22,827 nucleotides of DNA from Planctomycetaceae bacterium (GTDB lineage: Bacteria; Planctomycetota; Planctomycetia; Planctomycetales; Planctomycetaceae). Position numbers and translations under genes: made by a program. The stretch is taken from positions 26,280 through 49,106 of the forward strand of contig DLVV01000425.1 in NCBI GenBank assembly GCA_003445035.1. Reading direction: 5' to 3'. The first letter of the stretch is position 1; each line of letters opens with the position of its first letter. The notes under the pieces were generated by a model. That model was not told the origin of the DNA, searched no databases, and was given only the letters and a program-made list of their open reading frames with translations. Shown in pieces: positions 21,964 through 22,827 of the stretch.

Positions 21964-22827
21964 CTACTGCACCAGCCCCTTGGTCAGTTGCATGAAAGCC
22001 GTCTCGAGATTGACGTCCTCCTCACGGAACAACTCGATCCGAAAGCCGTGCTCGATCAACAGGGTCGGCAGAGCCGTGTAGTCCATCACGTCGGGAACCA
22101 GCGTGGCCAGGATCGTGCCCCGTTCGATCGTCACGGTATCAACCTCGTCGGCCTGCTCTATCAAGCCCGCCGCCCGGTCTGCTGCTGCGGCACTACTCTT
22201 CGGGTCTCCGTCGCCTTCCAGAACCCGCACGTGCAACACCAGCCGCTCGCGGGCCTTCTGCATCACCTCTTCGACATGCCCGTCGACAATCAGGTGCCCT
22301 TTCTCGATCATGCCCACCCGGGTACAGACGTCGGCCAACTCGGGCAGGATGTGGCTGCTGACGACGACCGTCTTGTTCATTTCGCCGAGCCGCTTGAGCA
22401 GCGTACGAATCTCGATTCGGGCGCGGGGATCGAGCCCGCTGGCCGGCTCGTCGAGCAGCAGCACCTGGGGCTCATGCAACAACACCCGGGCCAGACCAAT
22501 CCGCTGGGTCTGACCACGTGAGAGTTGATTGACCATCGCGTCTCGTTTGAATGCCATGTCGACCAACTCGAGCTTCTCTTCACAGATCCGCCGACGGGCA
22601 TCCGCGTCGATGCGATAGGTCGCCGCAAAGAACTCGAGGTACTCGATCACCGTCATATCATCGTAGACACCGAAGAAGTCCGGCATGAATCCGACCAGCC
22701 GTCGGATCTCGGCGGGATCGGTGTAGATCGACTTGCCGCAGACATACGCCTCGCCGTGTGTCGGATTGAGCAGCGTGGCGATCATCCGCATCGTGGTCGT
22801 CTTGCCCGAACCGTTGGGCCCGATGAA
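21964..22827 (-). CDS. ABC transporter ATP-binding protein, ABC-2/NatA type (5' truncated by window edge)
   Basis: The frame is open to the window end and 287 residues are present; only the N-terminal 30-40 residues are missing. The Walker A GPNGSGKTT is visible at the edge, followed by a Q-loop region (GFMPDFFGVYDDMTVIEYL), the signature QLSRGQTQRIGLAR (an R replaces the second residue of LSGGQ's glycine pair, as in many export-type ATPases), Walker B with VLLLDEPASGLD, and the H-loop VVVSSHILPELADVC. A C-terminal extension of about 80 residues ends in ETAFMQLTKG, typical of ATPases paired with ABC-2 permeases, which export drugs, polysaccharides or act in gliding or oxidase loci. The permease should lie upstream, outside the window. 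The DUF420 gene follows 55 nt after the stop. It is unlikely to serve the MacB-type permease at 2037-3359, which uses a different ATPase subfamily. Confidence 0.93.
   Translation of the reverse strand, partial: FIGPNGSGKTTTMRMIATLLNPTHGEAYVCGKSIYTDPAEIRRLVGFMPDFFGVYDDMTVIEYLEFFAATYRIDADARRRICEEKLELVDMAFKRDAMVNQLSRGQTQRIGLARVLLHEPQVLLLDEPASGLDPRARIEIRTLLKRLGEMNKTVVVSSHILPELADVCTRVGMIEKGHLIVDGHVEEVMQKARERLVLHVRVLEGDGDPKSSAAAADRAAGLIEQADEVDTVTIERGTILATLVPDVMDYTALPTLLIEHGFRIELFREEDVNLETAFMQLTKGLVQ

Noticed and set aside
1..22827. CRISPR array, tRNA, rRNA, insertion sequence, integrase or phage genes
   Set aside because: I looked for spaced direct repeats, cloverleaf-like short genes, transposase motifs and terminal repeats in the gaps and found none; nearly all bases are in ordinary genes.
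21964..22827. The truncated ABC ATPase as the missing partner of the MacB-type permease at 2037-3359
   Set aside because: It is about 19 kb away, has the C-terminal extension of ABC-2-type ATPases rather than the short LolD/MacB form, and is next to DUF420.

Overview
The window is about 22.8 kb of GC-rich, densely coding bacterial DNA. It holds 18 protein genes, two of them cut by the window edges, and I see no rRNA, tRNA, CRISPR array, transposase or integrase. The gene content suggests a planctomycete (Planctomycetota). Pointers are a large secreted CehA/McbA-type PHP protein, an orphan LarB, a PPi-type phosphofructokinase, a DUF420 membrane protein and several adaptor/transporter genes without their usual partners. 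This assignment is an inference from gene content; no marker gene confirms it.

Layout. (1) Positions 1-2017, plus strand: the 3' end of acetyl-CoA synthetase, then an NhaA Na+/H+ antiporter. (2) Positions 2037-10658, minus strand, read right to left: a membrane-fusion adaptor (9192-10658), a secreted PHP-domain protein (6647-9088), a fused AroD/AroE-like protein that has lost most catalytic residues (5148-6596), a second adaptor (3359-4894), and a MacB/FtsX-type permease translationally coupled to it (2037-3359). (3) 10824-11675, plus strand: a phytanoyl-CoA dioxygenase-like gene whose 3' end overlaps the next gene tail to tail. (4) 11573-16116, minus strand: larB, nnrD (2 nt after larB) and an MMPL/RND pump with its own promoter. 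(5) 16283-20353, plus strand: a compact operon of an M24 Xaa-Pro peptidase, accB, accC and a PPi-type phosphofructokinase, closed by a hairpin. (6) 20455-21468, plus strand: a zinc-ribbon membrane protein. (7) 21435-22827, minus strand: an ABC ATPase cut by the window end, followed by a DUF420 protein that overlaps the zinc-ribbon gene tail to tail.

How the genes fit together. Section 5 couples the first step of fatty-acid synthesis (acetyl-CoA carboxylase biotin carrier and biotin carboxylase) with glycolysis, and Acs supplies acetyl-CoA. LarB and NnrD both act on pyridine dinucleotides. Much of the rest is envelope transport: three transport proteins and two adaptors, with the matching ATPase or pump missing from each place where it would be expected.

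The most notable observations are the AroD-AroE fusion with both active sites eroded, a larB-nnrD pair without other lar genes, and a recurring CTANNATG element at about -10 upstream of most transcription units. I did not find a clearly new multi-gene system; the eroded AroD-AroE protein beside the secreted PHP protein is the best candidate for something undescribed.
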